Assembly: GCA_947258905.1 (NCBI GenBank)
Contig: CAMYKF010000284.1
Span: forward strand, 1-18,270
Reading direction: 5' to 3'
Source of the DNA: an uncultured Pirellulaceae bacterium
Lineage (GTDB): Bacteria; Planctomycetota; Planctomycetia; Pirellulales; Pirellulaceae
Length of the DNA stretch: 18,270 bases
The position numbers were made by a program, and so were the translations under genes. A model generated the notes under the pieces. That model saw nothing but the letters and a program-made list of their open reading frames with translations, made no database searches and was not told where the DNA came from. This document shows positions 1 through 8,700 of this stretch, one piece after another; the first letter of the stretch is position 1; each line of letters opens with the position of its first letter.

Positions 1-6
1 CTCCCC

Positions 7-52
7 GCCATCCCGTCAGGTCGGGATTGGCGACCCTCCCGGCGGGAGGGTC
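7..52. repeat. Two adjacent hairpins at the left edge (possible intergenic repeat or terminator)
   Basis: Bases 7-15 (GCCATCCCG) pair with 22-31 (CGGGA, one bulged T, TGGC). Immediately after, 32-40 (GACCCTCCC) pair perfectly with 44-52 (GGGAGGGTC) around a 3-base loop. There is no T-run, so a classical intrinsic terminator is doubtful. The paired GC-rich palindromes look like a repetitive extragenic element; the window edge prevents seeing its full extent. Confidence 0.45.
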
Positions 53-142
53 ACGAGAATTTGGCCCTAAATTCCCCGAAGAGCCCAAATAGGAAGAGTT
101 GTGGTCAAAGAACAGCGGCTTGTGCGCCGACGCGGCTTGCTG

Positions 143-421
143 CTAGAGCTCCTTGCACTTCTTATTCTTTTCTTCCCCTTCCTTTTTCTTGTCCTGCTGC
201 GAATCCTGCTCTTCATCCGTGGCTGTGCTGGTTTCCTCCAGACTTTTCGCCCGATCCCCGGCAACCGGATTGGCCTCGCGAATCAGGGGAGTTGCCGATT
301 CATCTTCCTGAAACGAGTTCCAGGTTTCGGATAAGGGTGCAAAGTGGTCCCGGGCCTGCAAGTTCGTGCTTGACCATGCGATCAAAATGGCGGCGACAAT
401 GGCAGTTTGGGTCCGCGTCAT
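143..421 (-). CDS. Small exported hypothetical protein with charged low-complexity tail
   Basis: A 92-residue frame with a plausible signal peptide: MTRTQT then a hydrophobic run AIVAAILIAW, and a possible signal peptidase I site after NLQA (residue ~23). The mature part is short and polar (DHFAPLSETWNSFQEDESATP), ending in a Glu/Lys/Gln-rich tail (EEQDSQQDKKKEGEEKNKK). I recognise no family. It is preferred over the overlapping plus-strand frames because it alone has a signal-peptide layout and shares the strand of its neighbours. The ribosome binding site is weak. It might be a small periplasmic protein of unknown role or a chance frame. Confidence 0.4.
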   Translation of the reverse strand: MTRTQTAIVAAILIAWSSTNLQARDHFAPLSETWNSFQEDESATPLIREANPVAGDRAKSLEETSTATDEEQDSQQDKKKEGEEKNKKCKEL

Positions 422-664
422 CTAATTCACCACACATCTACAATAGAGGATGCAAAAATCAGCAAGATATCTCTCCGTCCTTCTTCAACTCGTCCTTAAA
501 ATTGGGTCAAATCAAATATTTGAGTGTTGGCAGGTCGATTTGTCCTGAACTGCCTGGAGTGCCCGGGTATCAGTGATTGCCGTCGTTAGATTGACAGCAG
601 TTCTTTTTCTGCACCACAGATGACCGCAAGGACTTTGCAGCGGGGCAGAAGAAAACAGCAGTGC
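422..664. other. Intergenic region between pdxH and a small exported-protein gene
   Basis: This 243-base stretch is the longest non-coding gap in the window and is AT-richer toward its left half. I see no RNA gene and no strong terminator after pdxH, only weak 4-base stems. It likely carries the promoter of the small gene at 143-421, but no convincing -35/-10 pair stands out. Confidence 0.4.
512..523. promoter_or_regulatory. 12-base perfect palindrome, possible operator
   Basis: TCAAATATTTGA reads the same on both strands and lies about 90 bases upstream of the small gene starting at 421. It could be a regulator site or chance in AT-rich DNA; it does not match the usual FNR spacing (TTGAT-N4-ATCAA). 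Confidence 0.2.
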
Positions 665-1306
665 CTATGGCGCCAAACGTTGGCGTGTCCAGCTCTCCTG
701 GTCATCGGACCATAGATATTCGATGCGGTCGTGCAGCCGGCTGCCGCCGCCTTGCCAAAACTCAATGCGACATGGGCGTACGCGAAATCCACCCCAGGCA
801 GTCGGCATGGGGATTGCGCCGGAAGCGAAACGGGCCTTCATTTCGGCCAGCTTGTTTTGCAGCACACTGCGTGTCGGGACGACCGAGCTTTGACGGGAAA
901 CCCAGGCGGCCAACTGACTGCCACGTGGCCGCAATGCAAAGTACTTCAGTGATTCGCCTGAACTTACCCTTTCCGCCTGACCGCTGACTTCGACTTGACG
1001 TTCCAGGCCATACCACGGGAACAGCAACGAAACCTGAGCGTTACCGTCAATGTGATTGGCTTTGCGGCTTTCGTAGTTGGTAAAGAAAACAAAGCCCGAA
1101 TGGTCGAAGTATTTCAGCAAAACGGTTCGCTGTGCCGGCTGGCCACGTGAGTCAACCGTGGAGAGCACCATTGCATTGGGTTCCACGATACTGCTATCCA
1201 TGGCCTCGCTGAACCACGCCTCAAACTGCTTCATGGCGCAGGGATCAAGCGAGTCGATTTCGATCGACGGGCGCGAGTATTCTTTTCGAACATTTCCCAG
1301 ATCCAT
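665..1306 (-). CDS. pdxH: Pyridoxamine 5'-phosphate oxidase
   Basis: A 213-residue FMN enzyme that oxidises pyridoxamine/pyridoxine 5'-phosphate to pyridoxal 5'-phosphate in the cytoplasm (vitamin B6 salvage and synthesis). Family motifs run throughout: RTVLLK (60-65) and FFTNYESRKA (74-83) at the FMN site, VSLLFPW...LERQVEV, RPRGSQLAAWVSRQSS (126-141), WGGFRV (171-176), IEFWQGG and RLHDR (190-194, substrate contact), ending in the typical RLAP. The start is the ATG at 1306 with CAAGG upstream, which aligns with E. coli PdxH; an in-frame TTG at 1339 would add eleven residues. It shares the strand of the act genes and may be read through from them, but has no known link to nitrate or ACIII function. 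Confidence 0.95.
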   Translation of the reverse strand: MDLGNVRKEYSRPSIEIDSLDPCAMKQFEAWFSEAMDSSIVEPNAMVLSTVDSRGQPAQRTVLLKYFDHSGFVFFTNYESRKANHIDGNAQVSLLFPWYGLERQVEVSGQAERVSSGESLKYFALRPRGSQLAAWVSRQSSVVPTRSVLQNKLAEMKARFASGAIPMPTAWGGFRVRPCRIEFWQGGGSRLHDRIEYLWSDDQESWTRQRLAP

Positions 1307-1384
1307 GGTCGGCCTTGAATAACGGAATTCCGCGTTCAACGAATGGACGAATCATCCCATTGCGTTCGCGTTTGCTCCGATGGG

Positions 1385-2665
1385 TCAAACGTGATAGTTC
1401 AGGCTTTCGTCAAGATACGGATCCTTGATCGGTACCAGCGCGGCTTTGCCCAACGAATTCCCCACAACAAGAATCACCACTCCGATTGTACCGAGAATGA
1501 TCAACAATGGTGTGATGCTACCGAATGGAGTTTCCGGAGACACGGTAGGCATGATCAGCAAATACATATCGAGAATTCGCCCAATTAACACGATCACGGC
1601 AATCTTGACCAGGAAGCTGCCGTCTCTTTTGCCCGCTCTTGGCAGAAGTGCCAGGAACGGAATCACCCAGTTCAAGGCAACGTTCAGGTAGAACAGCGGC
1701 AACCACAGATTGCGGGTCCGCACGACAAAGTGCTCGGTTTCCTCGGGGATATTGGCGTACCAAATCAGCATGTATTGGCAGAACCATATGTAGGCCCAGA
1801 ACGTGGTGAAAGCCAGCAACATCTTTCCAAGGTCATGAAGATGTTCCTCGGAAATGACACCCCGCAGGACGCCTCGATTTCTTAACCAGACCGCCACAAC
1901 GATCGTCAGGGCAATGCCGCCGGTAAACAGGCCGGCAAAGTTGTACACGCCATACATGGTGCTGAACCACAGCGGCTCCAGCGACATTAGCCAGTCCACG
2001 CTGGCCAGCCAGTACGACAAGGCGAACAGGATGACGAACATCGCCGACAAGACCACATTCCAGCGGGTGTGCGACAGTTTTCCATCCACATCCTGCCGAC
2101 GCGAATTCATACGCAACGCCCAGGAAAAAACGATCCAGATCACAGCATAGATCGCTGCCCGGATCAACCAGTTGGTGTGGTTGAGCCAAAACCCCTTGAA
2201 TCCCGTGAAGGCATGTTCTCCTTCGGCAATGGACGTCCAGGGATAGAGCGAGGGGCGCAATATCAGGACGGCGGCGATGCCAATCAGTCCGGGAATCAGC
2301 AATCCGCACAAGGCCTCGCTAATTCGTCGCAGCGCCACACTCCATCCGGCTACGGTCAGATACTGCAAGGCGATCATGAGAGTACCGGCCAGGGCCAGAC
2401 TCACCATCAAAAAGCTGACCATCAGGATACTGGCCCACATGGTCTGCGCATAAAACGACGCAGAGTCGGATGGGCTCAGTAGTTCAAGAAGCACGCTGGC
2501 CACAATCGTAATCGCTCCGATCAGGACCAATACGAAGGCGCTTCGACGGAGTGATGGCGCGAGCTGATATCCGGTCAAACGATCCATTAGCGCAGGCGAG
2601 TCAGTAATCGCCCGGGCTGATTGAACACCGTGCGAGGACAATGATTTTGGCGCGTTTAGGCTCAT
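1385..2665 (-). CDS. actF: Alternative complex III membrane subunit ActF (NrfD-like)
   Basis: A 426-residue polytopic membrane protein with about ten helices, related to ActC but lacking its quinol-site signature. The ActF hallmark SYWLASVDWLMSLEPLWFSTMYGVYNFAG lies at about residues 217-245 (recognised in pieces); PSLYPW (~138-143), FKGFWLNH and WFCQYMLIWYANIPEET are other family blocks. In ACIII it sits beside ActC and is proposed to take part in proton translocation. It starts 36 bases after actE; no strong ribosome binding site is visible, so the start is somewhat less certain. ActF is the last ACIII gene here: no actG and no cytochrome oxidase genes follow, and pdxH comes next after 78 bases. 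Confidence 0.92.
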   Translation of the reverse strand: MSLNAPKSLSSHGVQSARAITDSPALMDRLTGYQLAPSLRRSAFVLVLIGAITIVASVLLELLSPSDSASFYAQTMWASILMVSFLMVSLALAGTLMIALQYLTVAGWSVALRRISEALCGLLIPGLIGIAAVLILRPSLYPWTSIAEGEHAFTGFKGFWLNHTNWLIRAAIYAVIWIVFSWALRMNSRRQDVDGKLSHTRWNVVLSAMFVILFALSYWLASVDWLMSLEPLWFSTMYGVYNFAGLFTGGIALTIVVAVWLRNRGVLRGVISEEHLHDLGKMLLAFTTFWAYIWFCQYMLIWYANIPEETEHFVVRTRNLWLPLFYLNVALNWVIPFLALLPRAGKRDGSFLVKIAVIVLIGRILDMYLLIMPTVSPETPFGSITPLLIILGTIGVVILVVGNSLGKAALVPIKDPYLDESLNYHV

Positions 2666-2701
2666 GTCGGGACTCGTAACTTGTCAATATTTGATTTTGT
2701 T

Positions 2702-3814
2702 CTAGTTGTTCTCATCGGGCGAGTTGTCGTCGCTGCCCGGATTTTCCGGTGTTTCGACCGCGACTGTTTCCCCGGGGGCCGCCTCGCTAGCCTGCGACTT
2801 CAGGTAGTCCAGCAGTGATTGAATTTCTTCATCGGTCAGATCCTTGATCAGCCCCTCCGGCATCGCAGATTTTTCCAGGGTGCGACGGTCCTCAATATCG
2901 TCGACCGGCAGAACTATCTCATTGCCATCGGTATTGCGAATAATGATCTGTTCATCGGTTTCGCTGGTAACGAATCCGGAATGCGTCCTGCCATCAATCG
3001 TCAGGAAGACCTGAGCCAGATACCCTTCCGCAATGGTTTTGCTGGGGTGCTCGATGGCTATTCGCAATTGTTCGCGTGTATAAGCCAGGGCGATGTTTCC
3101 CAGGAACGGTCCGACCGGTTTCACGTCAGGCGATACGGTATGGCATTTGTTGCAATTTAGCTTCTCGAAAAGTTGTCTTCCGGTCTCGATGGAATCACGC
3201 GTCAGCTGTTCGGCTTCAGCCTTGCGTACGGCAGCATCCTGCAGGCCGCGGACATACAAGATTGCTTTCCAGCGGTCGTCCTCCGAGATTTGAGACGCGT
3301 ATCCGGGCATGTTTTTTTGCCCAAATGTCAGGACATGGAACATCTGACCATCACTCATCTTCAGACCGGATTCCGCACTGAGCGCTGGTGGTGGCGGAAA
3401 ACCGCGTTTGGCGACGGGGCCATCGCCGTTGCCAACGGCACCGTGACAAGGCAGGCAAAAAGTCGAAAAGATCTGGTGACCACGGCTTTTGGCTGCCAGC
3501 ACAAGTTCCGACTCCATCGATTCATCTGCCCAGGGACTGGTGAGTTCTTCGCCGGCCCGCAAGGCGTCCGCCTCGGTCGGTTCGAAATCAAAAAAAGTTG
3601 CGCCTCGTGCCACCGTGCCCGGCACAGGCAATTGCATCGTTTTGCCGTCCACAAACACGGGGTTTGCCGAGAATGAGTCGTAAGGAACGGAATACACCAT
3701 TTCAGGTGTGAATACGAAGTTCGGTTGCGAAACATCGCGACGCAAAACCCAGGCCAGCAGGACCAGAAAGGCGATGAAAACGATCAGCAAACTATTTAAA
3801 CCGGTCCTCGACAT
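2702..3814 (-). CDS. actE: Alternative complex III cytochrome c subunit ActE fused to a second planctomycete-type haem-binding domain
   Basis: A 370-residue membrane-anchored cytochrome (helix ~8-23). The first half is a standard ActE: PVPGTVARG (~64-71), haem motif CLPCH (120-124) and likely distal Met169 in NMPGY. ActE is normally a monohaem protein of ~200 residues. Here a second domain follows at ~210-340: haem motif CNKCH (221-225), then GPFLGNIALAYTREQLRIAI, HPSKTIAEGY, DGRTHSGFV, and AMPEGLIKDLTDEEIQSLLDYL (in pieces), with Met318 as probable distal ligand. That order matches the Pirellula/Verrucomicrobium-type haem-binding domain (TIGR02603-like). A low-complexity acidic tail ends the protein. 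The fusion probably adds a second haem at the electron exit side of the complex; this role is inferred. It overlaps actD by one base. Confidence 0.9.
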   Translation of the reverse strand: MSRTGLNSLLIVFIAFLVLLAWVLRRDVSQPNFVFTPEMVYSVPYDSFSANPVFVDGKTMQLPVPGTVARGATFFDFEPTEADALRAGEELTSPWADESMESELVLAAKSRGHQIFSTFCLPCHGAVGNGDGPVAKRGFPPPPALSAESGLKMSDGQMFHVLTFGQKNMPGYASQISEDDRWKAILYVRGLQDAAVRKAEAEQLTRDSIETGRQLFEKLNCNKCHTVSPDVKPVGPFLGNIALAYTREQLRIAIEHPSKTIAEGYLAQVFLTIDGRTHSGFVTSETDEQIIIRNTDGNEIVLPVDDIEDRRTLEKSAMPEGLIKDLTDEEIQSLLDYLKSQASEAAPGETVAVETPENPGSDDNSPDENN

Positions 3815-4341
3815 TAGTCCGACTCCTCACTGCGTTCTTCGACGTGCGTGGCATTAAAGTGCCGGCACAATCGCGTGACTTCTTCGACATCAAATGTGGC
3901 GTCTTGCTCCTCCAGAAAAATTGCAAACCGGTCATCGGTGACACCGGGATACGCCAGCTTTGCCTGCTTGCCAGGGTAAAGTCGGCTGGCAATCAGAAAA
4001 GCGATTACGGTTCCGATGCCGGCAAACAGCACCATGACTTCAAACGTGATAGGTATGAAGGCGGGCCATGAATTCCAGGGCTTGCCGCCCACGTTGATGG
4101 GCCAGCTAACGGCTGTCGTCCAGAATTCGAACCAGACCTTGAGACCCGCTCCCAGCAACCCCAGGAAAAAGCAGACGATCGGCAAGCGTGAGGGCTTGAA
4201 TCCCGCGGCGCGATCCAGACCATGCACGGCGTAGGGCGCAAAAATATCAATGATCTTCAGGCCGCGCTCCCGGGAGGCCTGAGCCATTCCCAGAATATCC
4301 TCTTCGTTTTCGAAGATGCCTACAAACACACGACGACTCAT
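3814..4341 (-). CDS. actD: Alternative complex III subunit ActD (DUF3341 family)
   Basis: A 175-residue membrane protein with two helices (~52-72 and ~96-118), as expected for ActD. The N-terminal cytoplasmic part shows the family pattern of a short ferredoxin-like segment (VGIFENEEDILGMAQASRERG and then IIDIFAPYAVHGLDRA, recognised in pieces). The loop between helices contains the conserved PINVGGKPWNSWPAFIPITFE region. ActD has no cofactor; it packs against ActC/ActF and its exact role is unsettled. It begins three bases after actC with GGGAG upstream, and its stop shares one base with the actE start (TAATG), so these genes are translationally coupled. Confidence 0.92.
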   Translation of the reverse strand: MSRRVFVGIFENEEDILGMAQASRERGLKIIDIFAPYAVHGLDRAAGFKPSRLPIVCFFLGLLGAGLKVWFEFWTTAVSWPINVGGKPWNSWPAFIPITFEVMVLFAGIGTVIAFLIASRLYPGKQAKLAYPGVTDDRFAIFLEEQDATFDVEEVTRLCRHFNATHVEERSEESD

Positions 4342-4344
4342 ATC

Positions 4345-5772
4345 TCACACTCCCGCAAGTTCGGGTTCGACTTCTTCTTCATCTGCCTCGGGGTGCTCCG
4401 CGAACGCAGGGCGCTCGGCCCGGGGTTTTCCAGTGGACAGAATTCCCTTGACCTCGGACACGGCAATGACCGGCAGGAAACGACAGAACAACAGGAACAA
4501 TGTCAGGAACAGGCCAAACGACCCGATCAATGTCAGGATTTCAATAATCGAGGGCGTGTAATCGGCCCAGCTGGATGGCAGGAAATCGCGATGCAGCGAT
4601 GTGACAATGATTACGAACCGCTCGAACCACATGCCGATGTTGACCACGATGGATAACAGAAATACCAGCACCAGATTGGTGCGGATTTTTTTGAACCACA
4701 GCAGCTGCGGTGAAATCACGTTGCAGGTGACCATCGTCCAGTAGGCCCACGCAAACGGTCCGGCCGCACGGTTAAAGAAAACGAATTGCTCATAACCGTT
4801 TCCTGAATAGGCTGCCGTAAAGAACTCTGTCAAATAGGCCAGACCCACAATACTGCCGGTGACGATAATGATCTTGCACATCGCGTCAACGTGCCGCACG
4901 GTAAAGTAGTCCTCCAGATGCATCACCTTGCGGGCGATCAGCATCAAGGTCAGGACCATGGCAAATCCGGAGAAGATGGCACCGGCTACAAAGTACGGTG
5001 GAAAAATCGTGGTGTGCCAACCGGGAATAATCGCGGTTGCAAAGTCCATACTTACAATCGTGTGAACCGACAGCACCAGAGGCGTTGCCAATCCGGCCAG
5101 CAGCAGGTAAACGACCTCGAACCGACTCCACGTGCGAGAAGAACCGTCCCAGCCAAAGCTGAAAAAGCCCATGATCTTTTTGCGTAGACCTGTTGCGCGG
5201 TCGCGGATGGTCGCCAGGTCAGGCATCAAACCGAGATACCAGAACAAGAACGAAATCGTGAAGTAGGTTGATATCGCAAAAAAGTCCCAGGCCAACGGTG
5301 AACGGAAGTTAACCCACAGGGGACCGCGAAAGTTGGGATACGGCAGGATCCAGTAGAACAACCAGGGCCGCCCCATGTGAATCAACGGAAATATTCCCGC
5401 ACACATGACTGCGAACAGTGTCATGGCCTCGGCAGCGCGATTCACGGACGTTCGCCATTTCTGCCGAAACAGAAACAAAATGGCTGAAATCAATGTCCCG
5501 GCATGCCCAATACCGATCCAGAAAACGAAGTTGGTAATATCAAAGGCCCAGCCGACGGTGCGGTTCAATCCCCATGTGCCGATTCCCACTCTCATTTGAT
5601 AGATAACGGCTACGGTCCCGACGATCAGCATGGTGAGCGAAGCCAGAAATGCCGCCCACCATAAACCGGTTGGTTTGCGCTCAATGATCTCGCAAATGTC
5701 ATTGGAGACATCGACTGGTTTTTTGTTGCCCAAAATCAGTGGCTGTCGCAGGCCTGCTTGAACTTCAGCCAT
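4345..5772 (-). CDS. actC: Alternative complex III quinol-binding membrane subunit ActC (NrfD/PsrC family)
   Basis: A 475-residue polytopic membrane protein of the NrfD family with about ten helices. In ACIII this subunit binds quinol on the periplasmic side and passes electrons to the ActB clusters; proton movement through ActC and ActF has been proposed. The family core is visible as WIGIGHAGTLISAILFLFRQKWR (broken here by residue 99; blocks at ~85-99 and 100-106) and IFPLIHMGRPWLFYW (~127-141), with further matches such as WYLGLMPDLATIRD and VHTIVSMDFATAIIPGWHTTIFPPYFVAGA (recognised in pieces). The C-terminal tail is acidic (EADEEEVEPEL). The start was set at 5772 from the ribosome binding site; longer starts at 5781 and 5802 would overlap actB more deeply. 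The stop is three bases before the actD start. Confidence 0.93.
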   Translation of the reverse strand: MAEVQAGLRQPLILGNKKPVDVSNDICEIIERKPTGLWWAAFLASLTMLIVGTVAVIYQMRVGIGTWGLNRTVGWAFDITNFVFWIGIGHAGTLISAILFLFRQKWRTSVNRAAEAMTLFAVMCAGIFPLIHMGRPWLFYWILPYPNFRGPLWVNFRSPLAWDFFAISTYFTISFLFWYLGLMPDLATIRDRATGLRKKIMGFFSFGWDGSSRTWSRFEVVYLLLAGLATPLVLSVHTIVSMDFATAIIPGWHTTIFPPYFVAGAIFSGFAMVLTLMLIARKVMHLEDYFTVRHVDAMCKIIIVTGSIVGLAYLTEFFTAAYSGNGYEQFVFFNRAAGPFAWAYWTMVTCNVISPQLLWFKKIRTNLVLVFLLSIVVNIGMWFERFVIIVTSLHRDFLPSSWADYTPSIIEILTLIGSFGLFLTLFLLFCRFLPVIAVSEVKGILSTGKPRAERPAFAEHPEADEEEVEPELAGV

Positions 5773-8700
5773 GATGTTCATCTCCCTCACTGGCGGCAAC
5801 ATCCACCGAATTACGGACTTTGGTCAGATAGTGAACTGAAGGTTCCACATCAAGTTCCTCCAGCACCCGGAAGGCCCGCGGATTGTCACGCATCAATCGC
5901 GACACAGGACTCTCCGGATGGTTAATATCTCCAAAGACGATCGCGTCAGCGGGGCAGGACTGCTGACAGGCGGTTTGAACCGCGTCGGCGGCCACAGGAA
6001 TTCCCTGGACTCGGGCTTCGATTTTGGCATTCTGAATTCGCTGAACGCAAAACGAACACTTTTCCATAATGCCGCGGGACCGCACCGTGACTTCCGGATT
6101 CAAAGCCATGTTTTCCAGCCCGTCCGGCCGGTCGTAGTAGAACCAGTTGAACCGTCGAACCTTGTACGCGCAGTTGTTGGCACAATATCGCGTTCCCACA
6201 CAACGGTTGTAGACTTGCGCGTTCAACCCTTCGCTGGTTTGAATGGTGGCCAGCACCGGACAGACGTTTTCACAAGATGCGTTGTCACAGTGCTGACACA
6301 TCATGGGCTGATGAACCACTTCGACATCATCACCTTCGCCCGAGAAGTAACGATCGATACGCATCCAGTGCATGTCGCGACGCCGACGGACTTCATCCTT
6401 GCCCACGACGGAAATATTGTTCTCAGCCTGACAGGCGACCACGCAGGCGGAACAGCCGGTGCACTTCGTCAAATCAATAGCCATCGCCCACTGGCGACCG
6501 TCTGTGGGATGGTCGGGCGGGTACAGCTTATCAGGGCCGAATTCATGATGTTCAATGTGTCCCGAATGAGGATCCTTTTGGAAAGCTGCGAAGCTGGTCT
6601 CTTGAACGATCGGCCGTCGCTCGGCACCGGGAGGTGCCAGGTTTTTGGGTACGGTAATTCGGTGCCAGGTTTGCGTCGAAGCAAGCTCGTGTTTCTCTCC
6701 GGTGGGTTGCACCGACAAACCCGGCCGCCAATTGCGCAATACATTGTTCTCCAAATTCATCAGCGGAGCGATGTTCTGGCCAACGCGGCCTTCCGCATTC
6801 ACGGTGGGACGACTCTCGATCCAGCTCGGGCCGATGCCGGCAAATCTTTCCGTCGCCACGCCACCGTAGCCGAAGGCGACTGCGACAACCTGATCGTGAA
6901 CACCCGGCAAAACGTAAACTGGCAATTCAAGGGAAGGTGACGAGTCGTCCAGGCTCAAACGCACGACATCGCCTTCCTCGACTCCAAGCAGTTTGGCCGT
7001 TGCCACCGACAAGCAGGCGTAGTTGTCCCAAGTCACCTTGCTGACCGGATCCGGCATTTCCTGCAACCACGGATTGCAGGCGTGCGTGCCATTCTGCAAT
7101 CCGACCTTGGCATAGGCCACCAGTGAAAATTCGTTTCCGCCAGTTACGACAGTAACTGGTTCGACAGCCTCCAGCGCAAACGAATCCGCGCCCTCACCTG
7201 AATCGGTTCCGACGTCGACGAATCCGTCGTGCAGGGCGGTATGGAAAAACTTCGGGAACGATTCCCGGGATTCCGCTTGTGGATAGACGGTGGATTCCCA
7301 AAACCGCTGAATCAGATCCCGTGAACCTGCTGTCTCTCCCGTCCACTGACCAAGTGACTCCATCAGCGGTCGCGTATCAAACAACGTCTGAATGACTGGT
7401 TGTCCAAGGGAATACAGTCCCGGCCGAATTTCGTAGTCGTTCCAGCCTTCAAGGAAATGGGGGATCGGGCAGACGAAATCAGCATACTCCGTGGTTTCGT
7501 CCGGTCGGGTTGAAAACTGAACGACCACGTCCACGTTGTCGAGCGCTTCGACAAATCCCAGGCTGGCCGGCAACTCAAACAGGGGATTGGTGGCATGCAC
7601 CAATAGGGCGCCAACGGCTCCGCTTTTCATGTCAGCGACCAGTGCAGCCAGCTCGCCGTCATTACCCTGTCGAATACCGGAAGGCTGCGAAATATTCAGC
7701 GTCGAGCCGTAGTTGCCCAGTGAATGATTAATAAAATTGCAGAGCTTCTGGACTTTCAGGTCGTTTTCACCGGAGATGACAAGGCTGTGTCCTTTGGCGT
7801 GTACCAGACGATCAGCCAGTTCCTCAATCGTTTGCTGCGGGATACTGGATTCAGCCAGAGTCTCCACATCCACGGACTGGTTGGTTAACTCGGCGACTTT
7901 GACGGCCAGACGGGTCAGCTCCAGGCCAAACTCACCAGGAGCCAGAGCCATGCGCAGATCAGCGTTGGCGCCGGTCAGACTCGTACACGATTCGAATTGG
8001 GCGTGGAACGACATAAACGGCTCGTCCCTGTCCAGTTGCCGTCCGGCGGTTCGCTGCGTTGTAAACTGGACGGGACTGATCCACGTACCCAGAAAATCCG
8101 CACCGAAGCTGACAATCACTTCGGCCTTGTCAAAATAAAACTGTGGCACGGCGCGCACGCCATGCGTTGCCTGGTGAGCGTCGGCGATCGTCGAACTGGA
8201 CAACGAATCGAAGTTGACACGGCGTCCGTCCTGGTAGCTGCCCAGGAATCCGTCGATGACCTGGTTCAGCGTTGGACTGGCGACTGAGCCGGTCAACAAA
8301 CAAATCGCCTTGCCGCTTTCATCAATGTTCTTCAGTCTGGCGACGATGGCCTGGTCCGCCTCATCCCAGGTTGTTGCGTTCCCGTCCTGTTGTGGTGCGT
8401 CAAATCGCAGCTGGTCGTAGAGGCCCAGCAACGAAGCCTGGCCCATGGCACACAGACCGCCAGCCGAGGTTGGATGCTCGGGCAAGCCTTCCAGCTTGGT
8501 GGGCCGTCCGTCCCGACAAGTGGCCAGCATCCCGCAACCCGCCGTGCAAGCACCGCATACTGTGGCGTAGTGCATGGGTCGGCCGGCAGTCACACCGGCT
8601 GGCTGGATCGGCAAGGGGATGGCTTTGATTTCCGGAGTTTGTTGACACCCCGATACCGTGAGTCCGGCGACGCCAAATCCCACAGCCTTGAGAAAGGACC

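Noticed and set aside
513..522. Possible FNR/DNR-type site upstream of the small gene
   Set aside because: The palindrome lacks the TTGAT-N4-ATCAA arrangement and is not upstream of the nar or act genes, whose promoter lies outside the window.
61..576. 171-codon and 77-codon plus-strand frames near the left edge
   Set aside because: They have low-complexity composition without a family match; the 77-codon frame's Leu/Phe run is the complement of the Lys/Glu-rich tail on the minus strand.
5765..5802. Longer actC starts at 5802 and 5781
   Set aside because: The AGGGAG ribosome binding site is correctly spaced only for the ATG at 5772.
5918..6940. 340-codon plus-strand open frame
   Set aside because: It lies antisense to actB, whose cysteine motifs and domain layout are certain; the translated product has no recognisable family and reflects codon bias of the real gene.
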